DNA of 11,292 nt from Bacillota bacterium (GTDB taxonomy: Bacteria; Bacillota; Clostridia; Christensenellales; SZUA-584), in contig JAEZNC010000015.1 in assembly GCA_023441905.1 (NCBI GenBank), forward strand, positions 1 to 11,292. The letters are read 5' to 3'. The notes under the pieces were generated by a model. It had not been told where the DNA came from and searched no databases. It saw nothing but the letters and a program-made list of their open reading frames with translations. Shown here piece after piece: positions 4,993 to 11,292 of the stretch (positions are counted from its first letter, which is position 1; each line of letters begins with the position of its first letter). The translations under genes and the position numbers were made by a program.

Positions 4993-5910
4993 ATGAATGA
5001 TAAGTGGCATGGCATCGCCTTTCACGGGCATCTTCACGTTGACGGAATCCATCTTAAAAATGAAGCCGGTGACAAAGTGGTGCTGCACGGCATGAGCAGC
5101 CACGGTATGCAATGGTATCCTCAGTTTGCGCAGACAGCTGCCCTTCAAACCACCAAGCGCGCGGGTGCCAACGTGTTTCGCATTGCGATGTATACCGAAG
5201 AGGGCGGCTATTTTTCGGATCAAAGCATTGTGGCAAATGTCTGCAAAGCCGTTGATGAAACGCTGGCGCTCGATATGTACGCGATTATCGACTGGCATAT
5301 TCTATTCGATAACGATCCGCTTGCACATGTGGAGGAAGCCAAGGCGTTCTTCGATGATATCAGCAAAAAATACAGCAATGAACCCGGCGTAATCTACGAA
5401 ATATGTAACGAGCCGAACGGCGCCGACGTAACATGGGGCGGCAGTGTCAAACCGTATGCGCAGCAGGTGATCCCAGTGATCCGAAACAACGCGCCCGATG
5501 CGCTGATACTGGTTGGATGCCCCACATGGAGCCAAGATGTTGATATTTGTGCTGCCGATCCTCTTGATTTTGATAATATCATGTATACGCTGCATTTTTA
5601 CGCAGGAACGCACGGCGACGAGCTTCGGAGCAAATGCTCAAAGGCGCTGTCAATGGGTGCACCCGTATTTGTCAGCGAATGGGGAACCAGCGCCGCAGAC
5701 GGCAGCGGCGGTGTTTTTATTCGAGAAAGCGATATATGGCTCGATTTTCTTGCAAAGAACGATATCAGCTGGTGCAACTGGAGCCTTGGCGACAGGGACG
5801 AAACAAGCGCCGCACTGCTGCCCGGCGCGCCGTTCGGAAACTGGACGGCGGAGCAGCTTTCTGAAAGCGGCCGCTATGTTTTTGCAAAATTGAAAGAATC
5901 CATATCATAA
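4993..5910 (+). CDS. GH5 endoglucanase (cellulase), no signal peptide
   Basis: A 305-residue glycoside hydrolase of family 5, the length of a bare (beta/alpha)8 catalytic domain, expected to cleave internal beta-1,4 bonds of glucans. The opening strand and LHGMSSHGMQWYP (31-43) are typical of the bacterial endoglucanase subfamily. The acid/base is Glu140 in NEPNG and the nucleophile Glu229 in SEWGTS; Arg63, His201-Tyr203 and Trp263 fit active-site positions. There is no carbohydrate-binding module, dockerin or signal peptide, and an in-frame TAA at 4978-4980 rules out a longer N-terminus. The ribosome site (GGTGG, 4984-4988) is modest. The enzyme would stay in the cytosol unless exported unconventionally, perhaps degrading imported cello-oligosaccharides. 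It is the first gene of a unit with the GH9 lipoprotein, 32 nt downstream. Confidence 0.93.
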   Translation: MNDKWHGIAFHGHLHVDGIHLKNEAGDKVVLHGMSSHGMQWYPQFAQTAALQTTKRAGANVFRIAMYTEEGGYFSDQSIVANVCKAVDETLALDMYAIIDWHILFDNDPLAHVEEAKAFFDDISKKYSNEPGVIYEICNEPNGADVTWGGSVKPYAQQVIPVIRNNAPDALILVGCPTWSQDVDICAADPLDFDNIMYTLHFYAGTHGDELRSKCSKALSMGAPVFVSEWGTSAADGSGGVFIRESDIWLDFLAKNDISWCNWSLGDRDETSAALLPGAPFGNWTAEQLSESGRYVFAKLKESIS

Positions 5911-5942
5911 ACGAATCGGTTTAATAATTAGGAGGTACAGTT

Positions 5943-8246
5943 ATGCAAAAGAAGACTCCGGTATTAAAGAAAATGGCTTGTGTCTGCTTTGCAATTTTAT
6001 TCCTCGCCTCTCTGTTTGGCTGCGCGCAAACAGCTCAAGCGCCGTCGGTTTCTCAGCCGGCAGCAGCTGAATCACCTGCGGAGACGCCCGCCACTATAGA
6101 GGAACCCCCGGCTGCACCGGCATACTCGACAGAGAACATGGTGCAAAACGGTGATTTCTCGGACGGGACAAAAAACTGGTCGCTGTTCCTCACTCAGAGC
6201 GGTGCAGCCGAGCTTAAAGCCGAAAACGAAGTCGGCATCGTCGATATCAAATCGCCCGGTTTGGCCGATTATGCCGTTCAGCTTTATTACGACGGCTTCA
6301 AACTGGAAACGGGGGGCGTATACCGCTTCGCTTTTGATATGTCGTGCAGCATGAACCGCAATATCGCAGCGCGTCTGCAGATCAACGGCGGAGACTATTC
6401 GCCTTATATTGAAGAATTCGTTGATATCACCGGCGAAATGAAGAGATATGAATTTGAACTCAATATGCAAGACGGAACGGACCCGGCACCACGCCTGTGC
6501 TTCAACATCGGCAAGCCGCAGGATGGGTCGGAAGTGGGGCCGTGCATGCTGTCTGTGGACAATGTGGAGGTCACTTTGATTGACGCGTCCGGTATATTGG
6601 CGCCGGAGCCGGAGCCGGAACGTCCGCAGATCAATATCAACCAGATCGGTTATGCCCCGGGTGATCGAAAGATCGCGGTTTTCAGGGGCGAGGGCCTGGA
6701 GGAAAAATTTCAGGTGCTTGATAAAGACGGTGGCGTCGCTTTTGAAGGCCCGTTGACAGGCCCGATTGAGAATGAGGCCGCCGGTGAAACGAATTTCACG
6801 GGCGATTTCTCAGGGCTCAAAACACCGGGTGAATACCATATTGTCAGCGGCAGCGCGACCGAGTCATATACGTTTAAAATCGGGAATGACATTTATAAAG
6901 ACGCGCTGAAATCCGCTATACAAATGCTTTATTTGCAGAGATGCGGATGTGAAGTGGACAGTGCCATAGCGGGAGATTATGCCCACGAAGCCTGCCATAC
7001 CGGCGAAGCCGTCATTTACGGCACGGAGGAGATGAAGGACGTATCGGGCGGCTGGCATGACGCGGGTGACTACGGGCGGTATGTTGTGCCCGGTGCCAAG
7101 ACCGTCGCCGACCTGATGATCGCCTATCAAGATTTTGAGAATGTGCTAGGCGGCGATGAAGGCGATGCTTTCGGTATTCCCGAAAGCGGCAACGGCGTGC
7201 CGGATGTACTGGATGAGGCACGTTATGAGCTGGTATGGATGCTGAAAATGCAGGACAAAAGCGGCGGCGTATACCATAAGGTGACCGGTCTGGCTTTTCC
7301 GGAAACTGTTATGCCGACGGAGGAAACGGAGCCGCTTTATCTGCTGCCGGTTTCCATCACGGCCACCGGAGATTTCTGTGCTGTGATGGCGATGGCCTCG
7401 CAGGTTTATGAGCCGTTTGATAAGGCTTTCGCCAAAACATGCTTAAGCGCATCGGTCAAGGCGTGGGATTATCTCGAAAAAAATAACGGCGGCAGCTTTA
7501 AGAACCCCGCGGATGTGCTGACAGGCGAATATCCCGACGGCCAGAATTCCGATGAACGCAGCTGGGCGGCAGCGGCGCTCTATCAGGCAACGGGCAAAGC
7601 AAAATACAATGAAGCCTTCAAAAAGTATCTCAACATGTCTCCGTTTGTTCTGGATGGATACGGCTGGGCTAACGTCGGCGGTTATGGCAACCGGATTTAT
7701 CTGTCATTGGATCCGTCTATGATTGATGACGAATGCGCGGCAAAAATTAAAGAAACGATGACAAAGAAGATAGAAACCTTCACGGCGAATGCGGCGTCAG
7801 ACGGCTACTCAAGCACTCTTGGCCTTGTTTATCCCTGGGGCAGCAATATGTCGGTCTGCAACAACACCATCTACTTGCATGATGCGGGCGTTATCCTGTA
7901 TAAAGACAATTCGTCACTGATCGACAGTCATTTCGATTATATATTCGGCGCAAATCCGATGAGCACATGCTATGTGACGGGCTTTGGCACAATGTCGCCG
8001 AAGAATCCGCATCACCGTCCGTCTATGGTGGCGGGCGCAGCAATGCCGGGTATGCTGGTTGGCGGTCCCAACAGCAAACTTGAAGACCCATATGCAAAAG
8101 CCGTGCTCTCGGAAGCACCGCCCGCCAAATGCTATGCGGATAATGCGCAGAGTTATTCGTGTAATGAAGTGACCATCTACTGGAATTCGCCGCTGATCTA
8201 TCTGATTGCGGAGCATATGAGCGAACAGATATGGCCGGCGGTATAA
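5943..8246 (+). CDS. Lipoprotein cellulase: CBM4/9 - Ig-like - GH9 catalytic domain
   Basis: A 767-residue protein. A lipoprotein signal peptide with lipobox SLFGC (lipidated Cys27) is followed by a Pro/Ala/Glu linker (28-62), a CBM4/9-like module (about 64-212), a second linker (PEPEPERP), a CelD-N Ig-like domain (about 229-314) and a GH9 (alpha/alpha)6 domain (about 319-762). Catalytic motifs: GGWHDAGDYGRY (369-380; Asp373, Asp376), NPHHRPS (688-694) and the acid Glu742 in the second GH9 signature (Tyr731, Asp733, Tyr738, Thr744, Asn748). Cys334, Cys351, His352 and His372 match the zinc site of CelD/CbhA-type enzymes, and the CBM4-Ig-GH9 order is that of clostridial CbhA/CelK. No dockerin is present; it should be anchored to the outer face of the membrane. 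ATG at 5943 follows GGAGG (5931-5935). It is probably co-transcribed with the GH5 gene. Confidence 0.95.
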   Translation: MQKKTPVLKKMACVCFAILFLASLFGCAQTAQAPSVSQPAAAESPAETPATIEEPPAAPAYSTENMVQNGDFSDGTKNWSLFLTQSGAAELKAENEVGIVDIKSPGLADYAVQLYYDGFKLETGGVYRFAFDMSCSMNRNIAARLQINGGDYSPYIEEFVDITGEMKRYEFELNMQDGTDPAPRLCFNIGKPQDGSEVGPCMLSVDNVEVTLIDASGILAPEPEPERPQININQIGYAPGDRKIAVFRGEGLEEKFQVLDKDGGVAFEGPLTGPIENEAAGETNFTGDFSGLKTPGEYHIVSGSATESYTFKIGNDIYKDALKSAIQMLYLQRCGCEVDSAIAGDYAHEACHTGEAVIYGTEEMKDVSGGWHDAGDYGRYVVPGAKTVADLMIAYQDFENVLGGDEGDAFGIPESGNGVPDVLDEARYELVWMLKMQDKSGGVYHKVTGLAFPETVMPTEETEPLYLLPVSITATGDFCAVMAMASQVYEPFDKAFAKTCLSASVKAWDYLEKNNGGSFKNPADVLTGEYPDGQNSDERSWAAAALYQATGKAKYNEAFKKYLNMSPFVLDGYGWANVGGYGNRIYLSLDPSMIDDECAAKIKETMTKKIETFTANAASDGYSSTLGLVYPWGSNMSVCNNTIYLHDAGVILYKDNSSLIDSHFDYIFGANPMSTCYVTGFGTMSPKNPHHRPSMVAGAAMPGMLVGGPNSKLEDPYAKAVLSEAPPAKCYADNAQSYSCNEVTIYWNSPLIYLIAEHMSEQIWPAV

Positions 8247-8252
8247 GGCACT

Positions 8253-8730
8253 ATGATAATACGCCAAGCGACAGCAGGCGATATTGACGGTCTGGTTCAG
8301 CTGCGAATGGATTATTTGGCGGCGCATTTTGGTGATATCAGTAAACGAGAGAGAAGATATGCGCTCAGCTGAAAGATTATTTTGCAGCGCATTTGTCACG
8401 GGATTTCCTCGCATTTCTGGCGGAGGATAACGGCCGAACAATCGGTTGTCTGTTTCTCGTCGTGCAGGAGAAGCCGGCCAATCCGCGTTTTCCGGGCGGA
8501 CGAACAGGCTTGCTGCTGATTGTCTTTACGTATCCCGCATATCGGCGCAAAGGTGTCGCCTACAGCCTGCTCAGCACAGCGATTGAAGAAGCAAAGAAGA
8601 TGGCGCTATCTTATATTGAGCTACGGCTACGGAGGCGGGAGTGCCGCTATATGAAAAATTCGGCTTTGAACAAAAGGAGACCGATAAAAAAATGATTCTC
8701 GTTTTCAACACACGTTATCATAATGATTGA
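8253..8730 (+). pseudogene. GNAT-family acetyltransferase, broken by two frameshifts
   Basis: Reading from ATG 8253 gives a typical GNAT start (MIIRQATAGDIDGLVQLR) but stops at TGA 8370-8372. The family continues in another frame (DYFAAHL, FLAFLAEDNGR, TGLLLIVFTYPAYRRKGVAYSLL: beta strands and the acetyl-CoA loop RRKGVA) to about 8620. It then shifts again, at 8621-8626, to a third frame (ATEAGVPLYEKFGF) ending at TGA 8728-8730. Codon phase moves 0 to 2 to 1, as expected for two separate 1-base losses. Total length, about 159 codons, is normal, so nothing else is missing. It starts 6 nt after the GH9 stop. Either it is a decaying gene or there are two sequencing errors. A fragment might restart at TTG 8393. 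Confidence 0.83.
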
Positions 8731-8785
8731 TTAAAGCGAACCAACTGTGGGTATGAATAGGCAAAAGAGAAAGGAGATAATCAAT

Positions 8786-9034
8786 ATGGCTTGCGATATC
8801 ATGGTAGTAAAAATCGGAGATCGAAGAGACCGTTCGCCGGAGGTGCAGGAAGTACTGGCCAAATTCGGCTGCTCGATCAAGGTGCGGCTGGGGCTGCATG
8901 AAACGGAGTCGGTCTGTTCGGATGAAGGCATACTTGTTTTGCAGCTCACGGGCGATACCGAGGAAATGCTTAGGCTTGAAGACGCGCTTAACAAAATGAA
9001 AAACGTAAAAGCAAAAATGGTGATTCTCGACTGA
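8786..9034 (+). CDS. Small 82-residue protein, possible ACT/TM1266-like regulator fold
   Basis: ATG at 8786 has AAAGGAG 9 nt upstream and is preferred over the in-frame GTG at 8747. The protein is compact with no signal or membrane segment. Its pattern reads strand (IMVVKIGDR), helix (SPEVQEVLAKFG), strand (CSIKVRLGLHE), strand (GILVLQLTG), helix (TEEMLRLEDALNKM) and strand (VKAKMVILD), that is, the beta-alpha-beta-beta-alpha-beta order of ACT/ferredoxin-like folds. The TM1266 family, small putative regulators linked to iron-only hydrogenase systems, has a similar VGI-DR...YG..I..R-GL...G.I.L layout, but the resemblance is by eye only. It has Cys3, Cys29 and Cys44. It stands between a pseudogene and a strong terminator, so no partner is indicated. 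Confidence 0.8.
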   Translation: MACDIMVVKIGDRRDRSPEVQEVLAKFGCSIKVRLGLHETESVCSDEGILVLQLTGDTEEMLRLEDALNKMKNVKAKMVILD

Positions 9035-9043
9035 TGATATAAG

Positions 9044-9083
9044 AAAAAAGTTCCTTGTCGGAAAAGACAAAGAACTTTTTTTT
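9044..9083 (+). terminator. Strong Rho-independent terminator after the 82-residue gene
   Basis: A 16-position stem (9044-9059 with 9066-9081) with one C/A mismatch and a 6-nt loop (GGAAAA) ends in eight T (9076-9083). The matching A run on the left arm makes it partly usable leftward too. It lies 10 nt after the stop at 9034. Confidence 0.92.
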
Positions 9084-9101
9084 CATCTAATAAATTTTTG
9101 A

Positions 9102-9128
9102 TTGACTTCGGCCATACTGTGGTAGATT
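9102..9128 (+). promoter_or_regulatory. Probable promoter of the tandem-HD gene
   Basis: TTGACT (9102-9107) and TAGATT (9123-9128) are separated by 15 nt, shorter than ideal. GATTTA at 9125-9130 gives a 17-nt spacer but a poorer -10. It follows the terminator at 9044-9083 directly, so the next gene needs its own promoter. Confidence 0.45.
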
Positions 9129-9169
9129 TAAAACGACGCAACACATAAGACACCGGAGGATTAATAATT

Positions 9170-10438
9170 TTGCAGATACGCCTATTTGATTTGCTTTTAT
9201 GTATCGGAAATTCTGTGGATCTCATTTCTCCTGAATACAACAGCCACCATCAACAGGTCGCATTTTTATCCTATCATATCGGCCATAAAATGGGGCTCGA
9301 TGATAAAACCTGCCGTGATTTGATAACAGCCGGGCTTATTCATGATATTGGGGCGCTGAGCAGCAAAGAAAGGCTCACACTGATGGAAGAGGAGCCCTTT
9401 GATGTTAACAACCATGCTTTTCGCAGTGCTAAGCTGCTGGAAGAAGACAAGATTTTCTCGGAAATAACCCAAGCAGTACGTTATCATCATATCAACTGGG
9501 CAGACGGGGAAGGGCAAACTTTTAACGGTCAAAAGGTTCCCTTAAGCAGCCATATACTTCATCTTGCCGATCGGGTTTGCGTAAAATTCGACCCAAAAAA
9601 CAGCTCCGTGGTGCAAGTGCCGGGCGTCTTTGAACAGATAGAAAAAGATACGGGGCGCGTCTTTATGCCCGAAGTTGTCAACGCATTGTTTAAGCTGAAG
9701 AGAAGTGACCATATTTGGCTTGAGTTGATGGAAGGCAAGCCGCTTGACTATTTGCCAACGAGAAAAATATTCGCGGGCGATTTTATCGACATTGACGGGC
9801 TGCTTGAGATCACACGCATGATATCTTTAATCATTGACTTTCGCAGTCATTTTACAGCCACGCATTCTGCCGGTGTGGCGCATATCGCAAACAGGCTCGG
9901 GAAATTTCTCGGCTTTTCTGATATGGAATGCAAGATGCTTCTCATTGCCGGATACCTGCATGATCTTGGCAAGCTTTACGTACCCAACGAACTGCTGGAA
10001 AAACCATCGGCTCTTAATCAAACAGAGTTCAACATCATTAGAGAGCATACGTTCCATACCTACCGTCTTTTGAATAAAATAAAGGGATTGGAAATCATCA
10101 ACACCTGGGCATCGTATCATCATGAAAAACTCAACGGAAGAGGCTATCCGTTTCAATTGAGCAAAGAACGCATACCGCTTGGGTCAAGAATAATGGCCGT
10201 TGCGGATGTGTTCACATCGGTCACTGAGGACAGGCCATACAGAAAAGGGATGTCTGAAAAACAAATCATCAGCGTTCTTCAGTCAATGACCGATGACGGG
10301 TCGTTATGCAAAATTGTTGTTGAGAAACTCACCAGCAGCTTAGATGAGTTAATTGAATTGTGCCACCACAGCCAGAAAACGGCCGCAACGTTGTATGAAT
10401 CCATTTTAAATATGAGCAACCATGCTGAATCTAACTGA
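9170..10438 (+). CDS. Tandem HD-domain phosphohydrolase with C-terminal HD-GYP domain
   Basis: A 422-residue cytosolic protein. TTG at 9170 is used because GGAGG lies at 9155-9159 and the next Met (41) would remove the first metal-ligand His. The C-terminal domain is a canonical HD-GYP: His232, HDLGK (264-268), His293, HH (317-318), GRGYP (323-327) and Asp346; such domains hydrolyse cyclic-di-GMP or related dinucleotides at a two- or three-metal site. The N-terminal domain keeps the same ligands (His26/27, HD 59-60, His82, HH 106-107, Asp134), but the GYP loop reads DGEGQTF, so it is a degenerate HD-GYP copy that may sense or bind rather than cleave. There is no receiver, PAS or membrane segment. 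It is monocistronic by position, with its own promoter and a 98-nt gap before mscL. Confidence 0.9.
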   Translation: MQIRLFDLLLCIGNSVDLISPEYNSHHQQVAFLSYHIGHKMGLDDKTCRDLITAGLIHDIGALSSKERLTLMEEEPFDVNNHAFRSAKLLEEDKIFSEITQAVRYHHINWADGEGQTFNGQKVPLSSHILHLADRVCVKFDPKNSSVVQVPGVFEQIEKDTGRVFMPEVVNALFKLKRSDHIWLELMEGKPLDYLPTRKIFAGDFIDIDGLLEITRMISLIIDFRSHFTATHSAGVAHIANRLGKFLGFSDMECKMLLIAGYLHDLGKLYVPNELLEKPSALNQTEFNIIREHTFHTYRLLNKIKGLEIINTWASYHHEKLNGRGYPFQLSKERIPLGSRIMAVADVFTSVTEDRPYRKGMSEKQIISVLQSMTDDGSLCKIVVEKLTSSLDELIELCHHSQKTAATLYESILNMSNHAESN

Positions 10439-10447
10439 TAAACTGTC

Positions 10448-10478
10448 TTGTTTTCGACTGGCGATATTGTATAATATC
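10448..10478 (+). promoter_or_regulatory. Probable mscL promoter with inverted repeat over the -10
   Basis: TTGTTT (10448-10453), a 16-nt spacer and a perfect TATAAT (10470-10475). GATATT (10463-10468) and AATATC (10473-10478) form an inverted repeat with a 4-nt loop spanning the -10, and AATATC is repeated at once downstream. The symmetry could be a repressor site or simply AT-rich composition. Confidence 0.55.
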
Positions 10479-10536
10479 AATATCAAATGCCATAATTCAT
10501 TAATGTCGCCATATATTGCGTTTTTGGAGAAGTTGT

Positions 10537-10917
10537 ATGATTAAAGAGTTTAAAGAATTCATATCCAGAGGAAGTGTGATCGATCTCGCTGTTGGTGTTA
10601 TCATCGGCGGCGCATTTGGAAAAATTGTCACGTCGCTTGTAAACGATGTGATTTTGCCGCTTATCGGGATCATCAGCGGGGGCCTCGATCTGGCTCAGTT
10701 AAGTTATACGGTGGGTGACGCGAAAATCGCTTATGGCAGCTTCATTCAAAGCTTGATCGACTTTTTCATTATTGCCATCTGCATTTTTGCTGTGATCAAG
10801 TTTTTAAATATGTTCAAAAGGAAGAAAAAAGAACCCGCTGCTCCGCCCGAACCCTCGAAGGAAGAAGTGCTTCTCACACAAATCAGAGACTTGCTGAAGG
10901 AGAAAAAATCAAATTGA
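10537..10917 (+). CDS. mscL: Large-conductance mechanosensitive channel MscL
   Basis: A 126-residue homopentameric channel subunit that opens under high membrane tension to release solutes during osmotic downshock. The N-terminal amphipathic helix (MIKEFKEFISRGSVIDLAVGV) and TM1 (about 14-42, with GVIIGGAFGKIVTSLV) are highly typical. A shortened periplasmic loop (about 46-68), TM2 (about 69-92), a basic RKKK cluster (95-98), a Pro-rich hinge (100-106) and a C-terminal bundle helix (LLTQIRDLL) follow. Length matches the family (about 120-150). ATG at 10537 is chosen over an upstream in-frame codon at 10516 because GGAGA (10526-10530) precedes it. The stop overlaps the next gene's TTG start (TTGA). 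Confidence 0.96.
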   Translation: MIKEFKEFISRGSVIDLAVGVIIGGAFGKIVTSLVNDVILPLIGIISGGLDLAQLSYTVGDAKIAYGSFIQSLIDFFIIAICIFAVIKFLNMFKRKKKEPAAPPEPSKEEVLLTQIRDLLKEKKSN

Positions 10918-11276
10918 ACTATCCGTGGATAGAAGAATTTTGTCTTAGCAAAAAAGGCGCGGTAAAGGAATATAAACCGGAGTGGGAGGCGCTGCTCTAT
11001 TTGGTCGGCGGCAAAATGTTTGTGATGCAGGGGCAGGATAATCAGGGCCGCCAGATCATCACGCTCAAGCTTGACCCGGCTTTCGGTGACATGCTGCGCA
11101 GTCAGTATGAAGATATCCGGCCCGGCTATTATATGAACAAGCTTCATTGGAACTCTGTCGATTTAAACGGCTCCGTGCCCGATGAGCTGCTTAAAAATAT
11201 GCTTGACCAGTCATACAATCTGATACTGCATTCGCTCACAAAGAAAATGCAAAACGAGATTATGTCGGCAGAATAG
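10914..11276 (+). CDS. MmcQ/YjbR-family protein
   Basis: A 120-residue protein of the MmcQ/YjbR family, whose CyaY-like fold is often annotated as DNA-binding although its role is not settled. Diagnostic blocks are YLVGGKMFVM (29-38), LKLDP (51-55), PGYYMNKLHW (70-79) and SYNLIL (100-105). Start is TTG at 10914, overlapping the mscL stop by 4 nt, with AAGGAG at 10897-10902 lying 11 nt upstream inside mscL, so translation is probably coupled. No membrane segment. The link to mscL may only be shared transcription. Confidence 0.9.
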   Translation: MNYPWIEEFCLSKKGAVKEYKPEWEALLYLVGGKMFVMQGQDNQGRQIITLKLDPAFGDMLRSQYEDIRPGYYMNKLHWNSVDLNGSVPDELLKNMLDQSYNLILHSLTKKMQNEIMSAE

Positions 11277-11277
11277 C

Positions 11278-11292
11278 AAGGAGGCTCATGAT
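11278..11292 (+). promoter_or_regulatory. Ribosome binding site and possible start of the next gene (cut by window end)
   Basis: AAGGAGG (11278-11284) lies just after the MmcQ/YjbR stop and is followed by ATG at 11288-11290. Only 3 nt separate them, which is short, so the true start may be a codon just past the edge. A third operon gene is likely, but nothing of its product is visible. Confidence 0.55.

Noticed and set aside
8311..8396. Similar segments (DYLAAHF and DYFAAHL) in the broken GNAT gene, as a possible internal duplication
   Set aside because: GNAT proteins of this kind commonly have both stretches, and overall gene length is normal, so no duplication is needed.

Overview
The window looks like a piece of a Firmicutes (Clostridia-type) chromosome. 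It is about half GC, with strong AAAGGAG/AGGAGG ribosome binding sites, sigma-A-like promoters, ATGA/TTGA operon overlaps and families typical of anaerobic, fibre-degrading clostridia: 2-hydroxyacyl-CoA dehydratase-type activase proteins, cellulases of families GH5 and GH9, and an HD-GYP protein. No phage, IS, CRISPR, tRNA or rRNA signal was seen.

Left part, minus strand (about 1-3760). A three-gene operon, read right to left, encodes a DUF2229/CoA-activase-related protein (2741-3703), an HgdB-like paralogue (1702-2799) and a BcrAD/BadFG-type ATPase activase (734-1705). Together they look like the split parts of the giant clostridial activase-DUF2229-HgdB fusion protein, a predicted ATP-driven low-potential electron-transfer system of unknown substrate. 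Downstream on the same strand is a separate gene (99-599) for a low-complexity protein: five RGG-containing Gly/Pro/Phe repeats, a Cys/Phe/Arg repeat and a Met/Asp-rich acidic tail. It is preceded by a sequence matching the mother-cell sigma-K promoter pattern, which suggests a spore coat or exosporium protein.

Middle, plus strand (3764-8730). After an intergenic region with an inverted repeat and a strong plus-strand terminator that serves no visible gene, there is a GtrA-family membrane protein with its own near-consensus promoter. Next is a two-gene cellulase unit: a GH5 endoglucanase without a signal peptide and a CBM4/9-Ig-GH9 lipoprotein. A GNAT acetyltransferase broken by two frameshifts follows.

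Right part, plus strand (8786-11292). It holds an 82-residue small protein closed by a strong terminator, a tandem-HD protein (degenerate N-terminal HD-GYP plus canonical C-terminal HD-GYP, probably cyclic-di-GMP related), then mscL overlapping an MmcQ/YjbR-family gene, and the ribosome binding site of a further gene that runs off the window.

The least explained items are the RGG/FGRC repeat protein with its sporulation-type promoter, the split activase operon, the orphan terminator near 3900, and the pairing of a leaderless GH5 with a surface-anchored GH9. All calls come from reading the sequence. No database search was run.
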